Part shown: positions 27,737 to 37,154 of the stretch, piece by piece | How the letters are laid out: every line of letters begins with the position of its first letter | Position numbering within the stretch: the first letter of the stretch is position 1 | Source of the DNA: Chrysogorgia sp. JL179-B06 | Taxonomy: Eukaryota; Cnidaria; Anthozoa; Scleralcyonacea; Chrysogorgiidae | Reading direction: 5' to 3' | Length of the DNA stretch: 64,000 nt | Assembly: GCA_035772405.1 (NCBI GenBank) | Contig: JAYKKM010000257.1 | Span: 225,001-289,000 of the forward strand | Made by a program: the position numbers and the translations under genes | Notes under the pieces: model-generated | Seen by the model: only the letters and a program-made list of their open reading frames with translations | Told to the model about the DNA's origin: nothing | Database searches by the model: none

Positions 27737-27786
27737 AAGTTCTTTTCGATCGATCGCAGACATATATACATTGTCGTGTGTTTTGT

Positions 27787-28131
27787 TCAAGAATCAAATG
27801 TGTCTAACGCTGGACGACAAGTTCTACGATTTTCTGACGCGCTAACCACAGTGCTCACAGGTTCCAGTTGTGTCTCTTTTTCATTGCTAATTGTGTACCA
27901 CAATGAAGCACCAGCAATGATTACACCAAGTGTCCCAACAATGTAACCATAGCTCCACTCACCACCCTGCTCTTCGTTAACTATCATTTCGCGCATTTTC
28001 TTTTCTTTCGCAGCTTTCGATATCTCAGCCAACTTTTTACCAGCAGCGACGCGCTTTGGGTCCTTCACCTTAACACTTTTCACATCAGCTGTGATCTTAG
28101 CGTCGACAGCCGTCTGTGAGTCTTCAACCAT
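27787..28131 (-). CDS. single-pass membrane protein with charged N-terminus (inner)
   Basis: 114 residues; counterpart of 15051-15386 with the same charged helix and membrane segment and a slightly longer polar tail. Confidence 0.75.
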   Translation of the reverse strand: MVEDSQTAVDAKITADVKSVKVKDPKRVAAGKKLAEISKAAKEKKMREMIVNEEQGGEWSYGYIVGTLGVIIAGASLWYTISNEKETQLEPVSTVVSASENRRTCRPALDTFDS

Positions 28132-28319
28132 CTAATACACTATCACGTGTTATCTTACTCACAGTTGACCTCACAGGTGTCTCACAGTTGACCTCACAGG
28201 TATCTCACAGTTCCAGACCAAACACATTAAAACTTAGAGCTCCAGCGGATATTCAACATGGAACGACGGTTTCCACCACCACAATAAAAAATATTTATCT
28301 AGAGGTATAGTAATCATCA
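28132..28319. promoter_or_regulatory. inter-block region with deletion scar (inner)
   Basis: It keeps the CTCACAGTTGACCTCACAGG repeats. Near 28226 it then jumps directly to sequence that in the outer element lies at about 16152. The whole zinc-finger ORF (outer 15518-16150) is missing. Both parental sequences have a TAAAA-type run at the joint, so a microhomology-type deletion is likely. Confidence 0.7.
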
Positions 28320-28892
28320 GTGAAGAAAGTCGGTAAACTAGAAATCGTGATTGGTCCCATGTTCGCAGGAAAAACGACAGAGACTCTCCGCAGGTTAATC
28401 ACGTTAAGTAAATCAGGACTCAAAGTCCTCTACATGAACAACACAGGTGACACTAGGCGAACTGACCACGCGTTCTCCACACATCGTCAGACCATTGTTG
28501 TCGGATCAGACAGTTTACCTGCGAAGTTAATCACCAACCTCCCGAGTTCTTCCGAGATAGCTGACTATGACGTCATAGGGATTGATGAAGGCCATTGGTA
28601 CTCTGATCTACTCCCAATTATTCGCGAATACATTAAAGCTGGTATTCACATCATTATTTGTGGCCTCATAACAACAGAGCATTTAAAAAGACTTGGTGAA
28701 CTCGACACGCTCTTCCCAATGGCAGACGACATCACGTTTCTAAAAGCGCATTGCGTCGTTTGCCGCGACACTTACGGAACAACTGTTGAAGCGCCATTCA
28801 ATTGGAGACACAACCCAGGACCGTCATTCGTTGGTGGTGCTGAGCAATATCGTGCAGTGTGCAGACGTCATCATCCTTCCACACAAAATTAA
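28320..28892 (+). pseudogene. tk: thymidine kinase, start codon lost (inner)
   Basis: 190 codons with the P-loop GPMFAGKTTE, DEGHW, CVVC and CRRH motifs all intact. However, the codon aligned with the outer copy's ATG is GTG, and an in-frame TAA lies three codons upstream (28311-28313). The next in-frame ATG is inside the P-loop. In a eukaryotic host this would prevent or greatly reduce normal translation. Since the body is otherwise uninterrupted, the loss must be recent, or initiation is non-standard. Confidence 0.8.
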
Positions 28893-28937
28893 GGGTGTTC
28901 TCGGATACCCCACTTTTTAAATTTAGACATTGGTCAC

Positions 28938-29060
28938 ATGAAGCGTCCAATGTATCGTAGAAACATTTTTTCACACAGTGGTCAGAAGGTTTGTGAGATA
29001 AAGAGAGAAAGTTTCGCAGACACCTTTCACCAAGTTAAAAATGTCTTTAAAAAATGCTAG
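28938..29060 (+). CDS. small basic protein, 40 residues (inner)
   Basis: Counterpart of 16858-16980; begins MKRPMYRRNI. A second frame opens at 29041 (48 codons, overlapping the 3' end of the BRO-N gene), but its ATG is not kept in the outer element, so it is not called. Confidence 0.5.
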   Translation: MKRPMYRRNIFSHSGQKVCEIKRESFADTFHQVKNVFKKC

Positions 29061-29128
29061 AGCAGTTGTCGCTTCAAACGTCGTCTCAACAACGAGAGCG
29101 AGTGCTAATTCGACTTATTACTCGCTGT

Positions 29129-29896
29129 CTAAAAAGTCTCTTTACAATAGCGTCTCTCATGGTTACTCAACGCTGATTTATTTTTAAATTTACGAAAACA
29201 CTGGGAGCATTGAAACCCAACGTCAAAGAGATATTTTATTACTGTGGTAATAGCGTCGTCGTACGAGTCGCACAAGAGTGTTAGATAACCAGCGGATTTG
29301 TATCTGAGCAACAGAGACTCCTGCTCTTTGGATGTCTTACCTGTGCCACCTGGGTTCTTGAACTCAATCACGAGTCCGCTATGCTGTCGGTTCGCATTAG
29401 CAATAACCAAGTCAGGTGTTCCACGTTGGTAACCTTTTTTCCACGAGTTTATTCTTTTACTCGAAGTGTCTTGATTCTCACCACAAGCAGCTATCAAAAT
29501 AGCTTCTGGATAATATTTCCTAAGAAAACCGACGACTTTCGTGTGGAGATCGAACTCGGTGATCATTACGAATTGATTGTGTTTGAGACCAACGTCAGCT
29601 AAACTTTTTCTAACGCTTGGCAAGACCTCTGAGTGCACCCACCTTCCAAAGTGTTTCGCACGCTCCATTTTACTTGAGAACACTAACGAGTAGACCCCAA
29701 GTTCGTTGATAAACGAGGCCTGTTCCATCTTCATTTTGCAATCAGGTTCGACGTGGTCGTTGACTGCATCTTTTGGTCGAGCGTAACCTAGAGCGCTCGC
29801 GACTTCTTTCGCTTTGAACCGTATTTCACCGTTGTCCATAACCGTTGTGATTTGGTGGCCATCGAAGTCGAATAATCGAAGCGCTGTGGAGGTCAT
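29129..29896 (-). CDS. BRO-N / VRR-NUC-like nuclease / zinc-finger fusion (inner)
   Basis: 255 residues from the ATG at 29896 (a longer frame to 29935 exists but is not conserved). Same three parts as the outer copy: BRO-N, nuclease-like GTPDLVI..VIEFK..SKEQ, and the terminal CSQCF..RYC finger. Few substitutions, so the gene is under constraint in both elements. Confidence 0.8.
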   Translation of the reverse strand: MTSTALRLFDFDGHQITTVMDNGEIRFKAKEVASALGYARPKDAVNDHVEPDCKMKMEQASFINELGVYSLVFSSKMERAKHFGRWVHSEVLPSVRKSLADVGLKHNQFVMITEFDLHTKVVGFLRKYYPEAILIAACGENQDTSSKRINSWKKGYQRGTPDLVIANANRQHSGLVIEFKNPGGTGKTSKEQESLLLRYKSAGYLTLLCDSYDDAITTVIKYLFDVGFQCSQCFRKFKNKSALSNHERRYCKETF

Positions 29897-29924
29897 CACT
29901 ATATTATAGTCTCCTACAAAAAAA

Positions 29925-30065
29925 CTACTCGACATAGGTGTCAGGTTTTTTATAGATCTGGTTTGTTGTGTACCAGTGCAGCAGATGTGTTTTATTAGTC
30001 CCCAGTTTTCTACGTCGTCTGAAAAAGTTTCTAATGTTACGAACCAGCTTTCTAAGCCAACCCAT
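29925..30065 (-). CDS. small arginine-rich protein, 46 residues (inner)
   Basis: Counterpart of 17846-17986 with three substitutions; the FFRRRRK core is unchanged. Confidence 0.55.
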   Translation of the reverse strand: MGWLRKLVRNIRNFFRRRRKLGTNKTHLLHWYTTNQIYKKPDTYVE

Positions 30066-30073
30066 CACATAAC

Positions 30074-30283
30074 TTAGGTCACGTCTCCTACCACTCCCAC
30101 AGTGTCTGATTCTGCGGGTAGCATAATAGGTTTGCCGTAAGTCTTTTTAGACCTCATACCAATCTCAGCGTGGAGCTCGAGAGTTATGTCACCGCGGCCA
30201 AATGACCCACCAGCTTTGAACATGTGGTCAGTCGTCTTATTTATCTTATATATCTCACGAGGTCTCGAAAAACATGCTCCCAT
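30074..30283 (-). CDS. predicted N-myristoylated small protein (inner)
   Basis: 69 residues, MGACFSRP start kept; differs from the outer protein at about two positions. Confidence 0.65.
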   Translation of the reverse strand: MGACFSRPREIYKINKTTDHMFKAGGSFGRGDITLELHAEIGMRSKKTYGKPIMLPAESDTVGVVGDVT

Positions 30284-31234
30284 TTACTTCACACCATATT
30301 CCTTCATCATTTCTCCACCCATGATTATGATGTCTCGGTTCGTCATGTAGCCACTCACAATTTTCACACCGTAGAATTCTATCAACGATGGGTATGCATA
30401 GGGTGCGAGTGGTATTCTTGGTCGATGTATTCCAAAAATTGTTCCATAGGGTGTGCCTATCTTTTTCATATTCGCTATGAAGTCTGAATCGGTTGACTTA
30501 ACGTTGTTGACTCTGACGTGTGAATTGTCCATTTGCCAGTGTATTGATATCATATGCATTTTACTTATGTCAACGCCACTTGGAATAGTGCATATGCTCT
30601 CCATCGCTGGGATGCTGCCACCATACGCGAGTCCATTAGTCATACCAGTCTTGTACCCTATGAACTTATCCCACTGACCGTCGTCGTTTGATATAATTGT
30701 CTCCCAATTTGATCCAGCGGTGCGAGCAGGTAGCCTCACCACAACAAAAATGGAGAGGTCACACCATTGCATACTGGGGCAGTTAAAATGGAGACCTGAC
30801 TCAAGTGGGATTGGTGTTAACACAGGTGACAGAAAACTTTGGCCCGCACTGTTAATGCCGACAATAGGGCCATAAGCTAGGTTGTTTTGCACTAATTTAC
30901 TTGTTCCACCAATGGCTTTCACTTTGTTTGAACCATTGGTGTGAAATTCCACATTTTTCAAGGCGTGTGTGCTAACGTTGAAGTCGAGCACAATGTTGTA
31001 GGACTGACTCTTGAGGAAACCTGCTAACAATTGCTCTAGAGTTCTTTTATTCGCAGCATCTGAGTCATCGACTGGGTCTGCTACGTTTTTTATCGCTGAG
31101 CCTTGCATGTCTATTATCCCAGACATCCTTCCACCAGTCGCGCTTAATTTGGGATCTTCGTCTAGATGCCTTTTCGTTCTCTTTAGTATTTTATCGTGAG
31201 GGTCGTCAGACTCATACCCATAGTTTAGACTCAT
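30284..31234 (-). CDS. fiber-like protein with lectin-like C-terminus (inner)
   Basis: 316 residues. The fiber-type segment (SGIIDMQG, DPVDDSDAANKRTLEQLL) matches phage tail-fiber style even more closely than the outer copy (DAANKRT). The C-terminal sandwich-like region is nearly unchanged. Most differences fall in the 100-140 linker. Confidence 0.65.
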   Translation of the reverse strand: MSLNYGYESDDPHDKILKRTKRHLDEDPKLSATGGRMSGIIDMQGSAIKNVADPVDDSDAANKRTLEQLLAGFLKSQSYNIVLDFNVSTHALKNVEFHTNGSNKVKAIGGTSKLVQNNLAYGPIVGINSAGQSFLSPVLTPIPLESGLHFNCPSMQWCDLSIFVVVRLPARTAGSNWETIISNDDGQWDKFIGYKTGMTNGLAYGGSIPAMESICTIPSGVDISKMHMISIHWQMDNSHVRVNNVKSTDSDFIANMKKIGTPYGTIFGIHRPRIPLAPYAYPSLIEFYGVKIVSGYMTNRDIIIMGGEMMKEYGVK

Positions 31235-31236
31235 TA

Positions 31237-32724
31237 CTACTTCAAGGTGTATTTGGTTAGCAGATAGCCAGAGACTGCTGAGAACCCCAAGATTATCACC
31301 AGCGTTGTCGTGGTGTCTGACTCGCTTGTGGGAAGTGCTTCTCTCATGGGAAGTGGCGCCGCACTTTCTTGGTAAACTTTTTTAGCCACGAGATTACTTA
31401 GCGTCGTCACATTTTCTTGGTGAGCTTTTTTCTTCACGGTCGTTGGCACTACTAATGAGTGAGTCACCACATTTTCTTGGTGGACTTTTTTAGCCGTAAT
31501 TGTTGGTGTTGTTGCATTCAAGCTAGTGTCCACCCCAAATTTCATGGACTCTGTAGCAACCTTTAATAAGTTGTTGTACCCAGCGATTTTATTCTTGAGA
31601 ATCACTAGGTTACTCGGCATTAACCATGTACTTGGCGACACCGCGAGATTTTGGACAACGTTGGTGTCTCTAATCGATTTATTCATGTTGAGAATCCATG
31701 TCGACACGTCATACTGAATAACACTGTCAGAAAACAACTTGCGGAATTCTTGTTGGGTCTCTAGACTTCCTGCAGAACCACCAACGACTGATACACGTGT
31801 TCTCGCTTGCGCACCAAGTGTGGAGTACACAAAGGACTCTATGCTCTGATTTAGATATTGCAGTCCAATGTTGGTAAAGCCGTCTGAGAGTCGTGCGACG
31901 TATCGTTTGTAATCGTTGTGGATGTCGTTGAGTGTGAAGACTCTGGATTCGCCTGTCGTGCCATCGCTCAGGACTTTATTCTGGTAGTAATGCTTTTTGG
32001 GAATCTTGGAAATCTTACCATACAATTCGGAAGCGTTAAATTCTCTACTTATTGATTTCATGGTCTCACCACCTTCCATTCTTCTGAGAAGTCTTCTAAT
32101 GGTGAAGTACAAATGAAATCTCATCACACTTGTGACCACAGGGTGAACCTCTTGTGACACTGATAAATGTTGCAACGACACCCCACAACAGAAACTTGCA
32201 CAATACGTCGCAAACACAACGCGATAGTAAGACTCGCTGTCATCCCACTCTGATTTTGTCTTTGACGTGGTGACTCGCAAGACTGGTAGCTTTGACATGA
32301 AGTAACTACTTTGGTTAACGAAAACTTTGAAATTATTCACTGGATAATTCAACACATTTTCTGTTGGATAGCCATCCCAAAGCCCCCAGTGGTTCTTATG
32401 ACCTTTTGGCAGTGGTTGGATAGTTCCACCACCTTGCCATATTATTGGGAACTTGCTATTGTGTAGCCACTTCCACATGTTTTTATCATTTTTGAAGGTT
32501 GCGCTGGTTATGTCTGTGCTGAGGATGTCATTGTTTCTGAAATACACGTCGACACTCACGATCTCACCGTCTTGTGAAATATTTGGATAGAACTCGAATT
32601 TGCTTAAAGTAGCGTGGGGGTACTTTTTGATGAGGTCTGCCTTTGCGTCGTGTGTAGCCTTTGATGTGTTAGCCATCGCACGTTTGTAGTACTCCCCATA
32701 GTACTCACGAAGGGCTTTCTGCAT
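31237..32724 (-). CDS. large structural-type protein with variable core and C-terminal anchor (inner)
   Basis: 495 residues. The first 100 residues and the C-terminal anchor match the outer copy almost exactly. The central 300 residues keep only the skeleton (for example MRFHVYFTIRR versus MRFHLYFTIRR, and AGYNN versus VGYNN). The linker carries KKVHQEN-like repeats instead of PSKLG repeats. The switch from near identity to strong divergence near residue 100 is abrupt. Confidence 0.7.
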   Translation of the reverse strand: MQKALREYYGEYYKRAMANTSKATHDAKADLIKKYPHATLSKFEFYPNISQDGEIVSVDVYFRNNDILSTDITSATFKNDKNMWKWLHNSKFPIIWQGGGTIQPLPKGHKNHWGLWDGYPTENVLNYPVNNFKVFVNQSSYFMSKLPVLRVTTSKTKSEWDDSESYYRVVFATYCASFCCGVSLQHLSVSQEVHPVVTSVMRFHLYFTIRRLLRRMEGGETMKSISREFNASELYGKISKIPKKHYYQNKVLSDGTTGESRVFTLNDIHNDYKRYVARLSDGFTNIGLQYLNQSIESFVYSTLGAQARTRVSVVGGSAGSLETQQEFRKLFSDSVIQYDVSTWILNMNKSIRDTNVVQNLAVSPSTWLMPSNLVILKNKIAGYNNLLKVATESMKFGVDTSLNATTPTITAKKVHQENVVTHSLVVPTTVKKKAHQENVTTLSNLVAKKVYQESAAPLPMREALPTSESDTTTTLVIILGFSAVSGYLLTKYTLK

Positions 32725-32736
32725 ATAATATACTGT

Positions 32737-33447
32737 ATGTTATACATGACGCGAAAGTTGACGGTACTCATTGAAGGTGCGGAAAAAGTTGTGTCCTTTG
32801 ACAACGCGATGATGGTCATACACGATAACCCATACATTGTGGTCAAGACAGCCACTGTGTTTTGGGACTACCATAACACAACAAATGACGACAGCATTCA
32901 GGTCTTCACGCTGGATAACTCTAGGGTTGGCTCTTTTAAAAAGATTAAAGTGGGTGAAGGGTACTTTAGCTTCGACGCATTGGTCAAAGTCTTGAAACAC
33001 GAGTCTAGCGAGCTTAAGGTGGATCTTGAGATAGAGAAACTAGTGCCCACAGGTAAATGTAGGGTTAAGGTTAGTAGCTCAGCTGTGTTAGACACCATTG
33101 GGCCTCTACTTGGTTTCGCGAAGGGTGAGGTGATTCAGAATGACTCACAGTGGCACACTAGCCCAAACGAGGTCGACATGTATAGAGGCCTGAAGTACAT
33201 AGAAGTTTCGTGTGACGTTGTTGAGACGGAGAGCGACGTGGGTATTGATGGGAAGCGTAGCGATGTGATCACAACGTTGCCAATACCCACCGAACAGTCA
33301 TTGAAAGGGTCAGTGCAACGCCATGTGGACATTGAGTCAAAGGTGGGCATTAAAAAAGGTGTTTACTCAAGTATGACGTTTCGCGTCAAACCAAATAACG
33401 ACGATCTTAAAATTGGCGCGGTGTTATTGGAACTGTATATTGTGTGA
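32737..33447 (+). CDS. candidate minor capsid (penton-like) protein (inner)
   Basis: 236 residues, intact; a second ATG at 32746 could also serve as start. The sequence is rich in beta-strand-like alternation and closes with MTFRVKPN..GAVLLELYIV, as often seen in jelly-roll capsid proteins. It opens the rightward block integrase-membrane-capsid-ATPase and starts 12 bases from the oppositely oriented 495-residue gene. The assignment rests on position and general character, not a decisive motif; a host-attachment or other virion protein is possible. Confidence 0.5.
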   Translation: MLYMTRKLTVLIEGAEKVVSFDNAMMVIHDNPYIVVKTATVFWDYHNTTNDDSIQVFTLDNSRVGSFKKIKVGEGYFSFDALVKVLKHESSELKVDLEIEKLVPTGKCRVKVSSSAVLDTIGPLLGFAKGEVIQNDSQWHTSPNEVDMYRGLKYIEVSCDVVETESDVGIDGKRSDVITTLPIPTEQSLKGSVQRHVDIESKVGIKKGVYSSMTFRVKPNNDDLKIGAVLLELYIV

Positions 33448-33452
33448 ATTAT

Positions 33453-34556
33453 ATGGAGCTTGGTGTGGAGACAGAACAAGGGTTGAGAGACATTTACTAT
33501 AATCCTAAGACAGGGTACAGTGGTGCAGAGAGGTTGTATCAAAGTGCATTGGGAGACGGATTGAAAGTAACTAGAAAAACAGTGAAAGAATGGTTGACGA
33601 CACAGGATACTTACACTAGATACAAACCCATTGTGAGAAGACATAAATTCCGCGCGACTTTTGTTGGGTTTCTTGGTGAAGAGCTCCAAATGGATTTAGT
33701 GGACATGAGTAAGTACTCAAAACAGAACAAGGGGTATTACTGGATACTGACAGGCATTGAAATATTGAGTAGATACGCTTTTGGCATTGCAGTTTATAGA
33801 AAAGACGCTAAGAACATGACTAAGGCTGTTGGAGAGCTATTGAACGACTTCAAAGATCGGTTTGGGACCACACCTAAGTTAGCGCAATTTGATGAGGGAC
33901 TTGAGTTCTACAACGTTGGTGTGAAAAGTTTGCTGAAAAAACATGGTGTTGAATATTTCAGCACTAAGAGTGATAAAAAAGCTGCTGTTGTTGAGCGTTT
34001 TAATAGAAGTTTGAAGAGTATTATGTGGAGGTACTTTTACACTCATGGGACGTACAAATGGATTGACGTTCTCGACCAGTTTGTGAACAATTACAATAGC
34101 AATGTGAACCGTAGTATTATGATGAAGCCGAAGGATGTCGATAAGTCAAATGAGGGTGAAGTTTGGACCACTTTGTTTGGTCATCATTTTGCAGACACCC
34201 CATTGCCGAAGTTTAGAGTTGGCGAGTCAGTGAGAATTAGTAAATACAAGAGTGTGTTCACAAAGGGCTATGAAGCCAACTTCACTGAGGAGCTGTTTAA
34301 AGTGGTGAAAGTTATTCGTGGTGATCCTAATGTGTACGAAATTGAGGACCACACCGGTGAACAGATTATTGGTAAATTTTACGAACAGGAATTATCGCTG
34401 GTCAATAAGAGACATGGTGACGATGTGTACAGAGTTGAAAAGGTGTTGAGAAGAAAGAAAGTCAGGGGGAAGAAGATGGCGCTAGTCAAATGGTTGGGTT
34501 ACGAGAGCAAACATAATTCGTGGATACCAGAAAGCGATATTCAAAATGTGAGCTAA
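33453..34556 (+). CDS. retrovirus-type integrase with chromodomain (inner)
   Basis: 367 residues from the ATG at 33453 (a GTG at 33444 also in frame). Inserts the element's DNA with a 6-bp staggered cut, matching the AGTTTA duplication. DDE core: D81 (QMDLVDMS), D147 (QFDEGLEFYN) and E181 (VVERFNRSLK). The C-terminal 45 residues form a chromodomain (YRVEKVLRRK..VKWLGYESKHNSWIPESDI), which could target modified histones. The N-terminus lacks a clear HHCC zinc motif. It follows the capsid gene by 5 bases and is complete, so the inner element has an intact integrase. Confidence 0.95.
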   Translation: MELGVETEQGLRDIYYNPKTGYSGAERLYQSALGDGLKVTRKTVKEWLTTQDTYTRYKPIVRRHKFRATFVGFLGEELQMDLVDMSKYSKQNKGYYWILTGIEILSRYAFGIAVYRKDAKNMTKAVGELLNDFKDRFGTTPKLAQFDEGLEFYNVGVKSLLKKHGVEYFSTKSDKKAAVVERFNRSLKSIMWRYFYTHGTYKWIDVLDQFVNNYNSNVNRSIMMKPKDVDKSNEGEVWTTLFGHHFADTPLPKFRVGESVRISKYKSVFTKGYEANFTEELFKVVKVIRGDPNVYEIEDHTGEQIIGKFYEQELSLVNKRHGDDVYRVEKVLRRKKVRGKKMALVKWLGYESKHNSWIPESDIQNVS

Positions 34557-34562
34557 TGTAGT

Positions 34563-35696
34563 ATGGCTGAACACTGGGAAGATTTTAGTGACTACGAGAA
34601 GGAGAACTTTTATAAGTTCAGGAACCTCAGTTACACACAACTAAAATGGCAGACGGTGGACGCTAGGAGGCGGGCCAGCCTCATGAAGAAGGAACATGGC
34701 GAAAGTATGTCGAGTGGCGTTCGCGTTAAATACGATAAAGCTCTCGACGACGAAAAAAGGGCGATGGCCGACCAAGAGAGAAGGAGGGCTAGGGCGAGTG
34801 GGAATAGACGCAGAGCGAGTAGTCCTCAAGCAAGCGTCGATCGGCAGAGGGTTGATGACATGTCTAGCATGACGCCGCTAGACACCGCACGTACGAAGCG
34901 CGAGCCGCTATCTGAACTAACACCAATCGAGAGCCGTGACTTGAATGACACTCAACATGTGGAGAGGGTTTTTAGTGATCTCGCAACACAGACTATTGAC
35001 AACGCAAAAGATCGTGAAGACGTTGTGAGGAGTGTACCGTTGTTAGACACCACACGTGCAGAGTACGTCGACATACCTGGACTAACACCAGTCGAGAATC
35101 GTGAGTTGAATAGCGCACTCAACCCAAGTGAGAGTGTGATGTCTGAGTCAAGAATAGGCGACACTGGTACGTTACAAATAGAGGTAGATCGCTATCGAGA
35201 CTTGATAAATGAAGCGAGCAAAAGAATAGCAGAGCTTGAGGGGAAAGACCTCACGACCGCGGAGAATGAGGAGTTCGTCAATCTAGCTGAAAGAGTGATT
35301 GGACTTAGAAAAGCTAGAGACATGGTTATTGAACAGCGACAAATAGAGGAGGTTAGAGAGCAACAAGAGATCGATATTAACAGATTGCAGAAGTTTAAGA
35401 AATGGGCTAGAGAAAATGTGGTTGGGGTGAGTGCTTTAGCGATTTCAGTAGCTGCGATTATAACAACTATTATTATCGCTGGGAGGTCTAATGTTATGAG
35501 AGGCGCTATGGTCACGAGGTCGTTTGCACAGGCTGTTAAAAACGCGATAATGAGGATGGGTCCATGGGCTGTTGGATTGGCGAACTTAGTTTATGACGCG
35601 CTGGTGGTAGGTGCGAAGGGTCTTGCCTGGTTAGCTCAAAATCTGTGGGTGTTTGCGGTGACATTCGCGTGGTTTGCGTACAATTATTTAAACTAA
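34563..35696 (+). CDS. membrane-anchored protein, paralogue 1 (inner only)
   Basis: 377 residues. Polar, acidic and basic N-terminal 260 residues with coiled-coil character (EQRQIEEVREQQEIDINRLQ), then a hydrophobic C-terminal third with several membrane segments (SALAISVAAIITTIIIAG; WAVGLANLVYDALVVG; AWLAQNLWVFAVTFAWFAY). Related throughout the C-terminus to the next gene. The outer element has only one gene of this type, so this is the extra copy. Probable virion or membrane structural protein; no named family. Confidence 0.75.
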   Translation: MAEHWEDFSDYEKENFYKFRNLSYTQLKWQTVDARRRASLMKKEHGESMSSGVRVKYDKALDDEKRAMADQERRRARASGNRRRASSPQASVDRQRVDDMSSMTPLDTARTKREPLSELTPIESRDLNDTQHVERVFSDLATQTIDNAKDREDVVRSVPLLDTTRAEYVDIPGLTPVENRELNSALNPSESVMSESRIGDTGTLQIEVDRYRDLINEASKRIAELEGKDLTTAENEEFVNLAERVIGLRKARDMVIEQRQIEEVREQQEIDINRLQKFKKWARENVVGVSALAISVAAIITTIIIAGRSNVMRGAMVTRSFAQAVKNAIMRMGPWAVGLANLVYDALVVGAKGLAWLAQNLWVFAVTFAWFAYNYLN

Positions 35697-35712
35697 ATGC
35701 AAACGTAACTTA

Positions 35713-35748
35713 TGGACGCCGGAAAGTGACGTTCAAAATGTGAGCTAA
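35713..35748 (+). pseudogene. 12-codon remnant of the integrase 3' end
   Basis: Between the two membrane-protein paralogues lie twelve codons reading WTPESDVQNVS-stop, a copy of the integrase C-terminus (WIPESDIQNVS-stop at 34520-34556), followed by the same TGTAATATGGCTGA spacer that precedes paralogue 1. This is the scar of a tandem duplication. Confidence 0.85.
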
Positions 35749-35754
35749 TGTAAT

Positions 35755-37131
35755 ATGGCTGAAGGTGGGGGAGATTACGACGAGATTGAGATGGAGGACT
35801 TCGATAAGTACAAAGACATGAGTGATGAGCAACTAGAAGGAGAGCTCACCAAGACTAATGAGTGGCTCAGCAAGACAACCCTCGAGCACAACACGAGTGA
35901 GATGCCGAGAGACGTTCGTGTTAATTATGACAACTATCGCGACGACGTAAAAAAGATAGAAAATGAGCTAGCTAGAAGGCGAGGTGGGAAAAAAGAGACG
36001 TCATTTATCGACACTGACGATGGCAAGACGGTGACAATAAGGGGCACCAACACAGAGGTCCCAACGTTTGGTGTTGACGATTTGCCATCGAATCCTGAGA
36101 ACCAAGTTTTAATGAGCTTAGAAAAATTCATTAGTAATGAAACTGGGGTGCGGTTCAAGCTTGACATTCGTGACTCCGACGTGTTAGCGCTGCGACTCAG
36201 AACATCAATAAGCAAGAATAATAATATGCTATTCAAACCCAGGCTTGTTAATAACGAACTCGGTAAAGAGCAAATAGTTCTCAAACGTGGGGAGGGTGGT
36301 GTTCTGCAGTACAACGAATCTAAGGTTGCGCAACGTGCAGTTGACCAATTTAAAGACTTTTTGTATAGAATCGAAGTCAGCTCGAGAGACCGCGAGGAAA
36401 CTGCGAGGAGTCAACCATTGGTGGACACCACACGCACGAAATATGTCGACAAACCTAAACTAACATCAAACGAGAATCGCGAATTGAACGGCGCGCTCAA
36501 TCCAAGTGAGAATGTGTTGCGCGAATCAAGAATAGGTGACACTGGTGCATTGCAAATACAAGCAGACCATCTTAAAGAGGCGAAAGAACACACAAGCGAA
36601 AGAATAGCAGAGCTTGAGGGGGGTAGAGAGAATAATGATCCATATGAAAAAGTGGTTGGGCTTAGACAAACTAGAGGCAGACAGCGCGAGCTCGACGAGC
36701 TTGTTGGTTTGCGTGAAAGAGAGAGTGAACTTGGACAAGTCATAGAAGAAATCTTAGAACAGCGGCAAATAGAGGAGGTTAGAGCGCGACAAGAGATCGA
36801 CATTGACAGGTTGCAGAAGTTCAAGAAATGGGCTAAGGAAAATATGGTTGGGTTGAGTGCTGTAGCAATTTCAATGGCTGGAATTATAACAACAATTATT
36901 ATCGCTGGGAGGTCTGCTGTTATGAAAGGCGCTATGGCCACGAGGTCATTCGCACAGGCTGTTAAGAACGCGATAACGAAGATGGGTCCATGGGCTGTTG
37001 GGTTGGCTAATTTAGTTTACAATGCGTTGACGTTGGGTGCGAAGGGTCTCGCATGGTTGGCTCAAAATCTGTGGGTACTTGCGGTGGTACTTGCGTGGTT
37101 CGCTTATGATTATTACAAGCTAAAACGGTAG
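35755..37131 (+). CDS. membrane-anchored protein, paralogue 2 (inner)
   Basis: 458 residues. Its N-terminus (DMPxDVRVNY..ARRRGG..ETSF.DTD.GKTVTIRGTNTEVP) matches the outer element's single gene (41165-42571), so this is the orthologue. The middle is more variable; the C-terminal hydrophobic module is shared by all three. A central coiled-coil region precedes the membrane segments. Confidence 0.75.
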   Translation: MAEGGGDYDEIEMEDFDKYKDMSDEQLEGELTKTNEWLSKTTLEHNTSEMPRDVRVNYDNYRDDVKKIENELARRRGGKKETSFIDTDDGKTVTIRGTNTEVPTFGVDDLPSNPENQVLMSLEKFISNETGVRFKLDIRDSDVLALRLRTSISKNNNMLFKPRLVNNELGKEQIVLKRGEGGVLQYNESKVAQRAVDQFKDFLYRIEVSSRDREETARSQPLVDTTRTKYVDKPKLTSNENRELNGALNPSENVLRESRIGDTGALQIQADHLKEAKEHTSERIAELEGGRENNDPYEKVVGLRQTRGRQRELDELVGLRERESELGQVIEEILEQRQIEEVRARQEIDIDRLQKFKKWAKENMVGLSAVAISMAGIITTIIIAGRSAVMKGAMATRSFAQAVKNAITKMGPWAVGLANLVYNALTLGAKGLAWLAQNLWVLAVVLAWFAYDYYKLKR

Positions 37132-37154
37132 CGATAAAACATATGTAAAGGTAT

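Noticed and set aside
29041..29187. 48-residue frame after the small basic gene in the inner element
   Set aside because: The start codon is ACG in the outer element and the frame overlaps the end of the BRO-N gene, so support is too weak.
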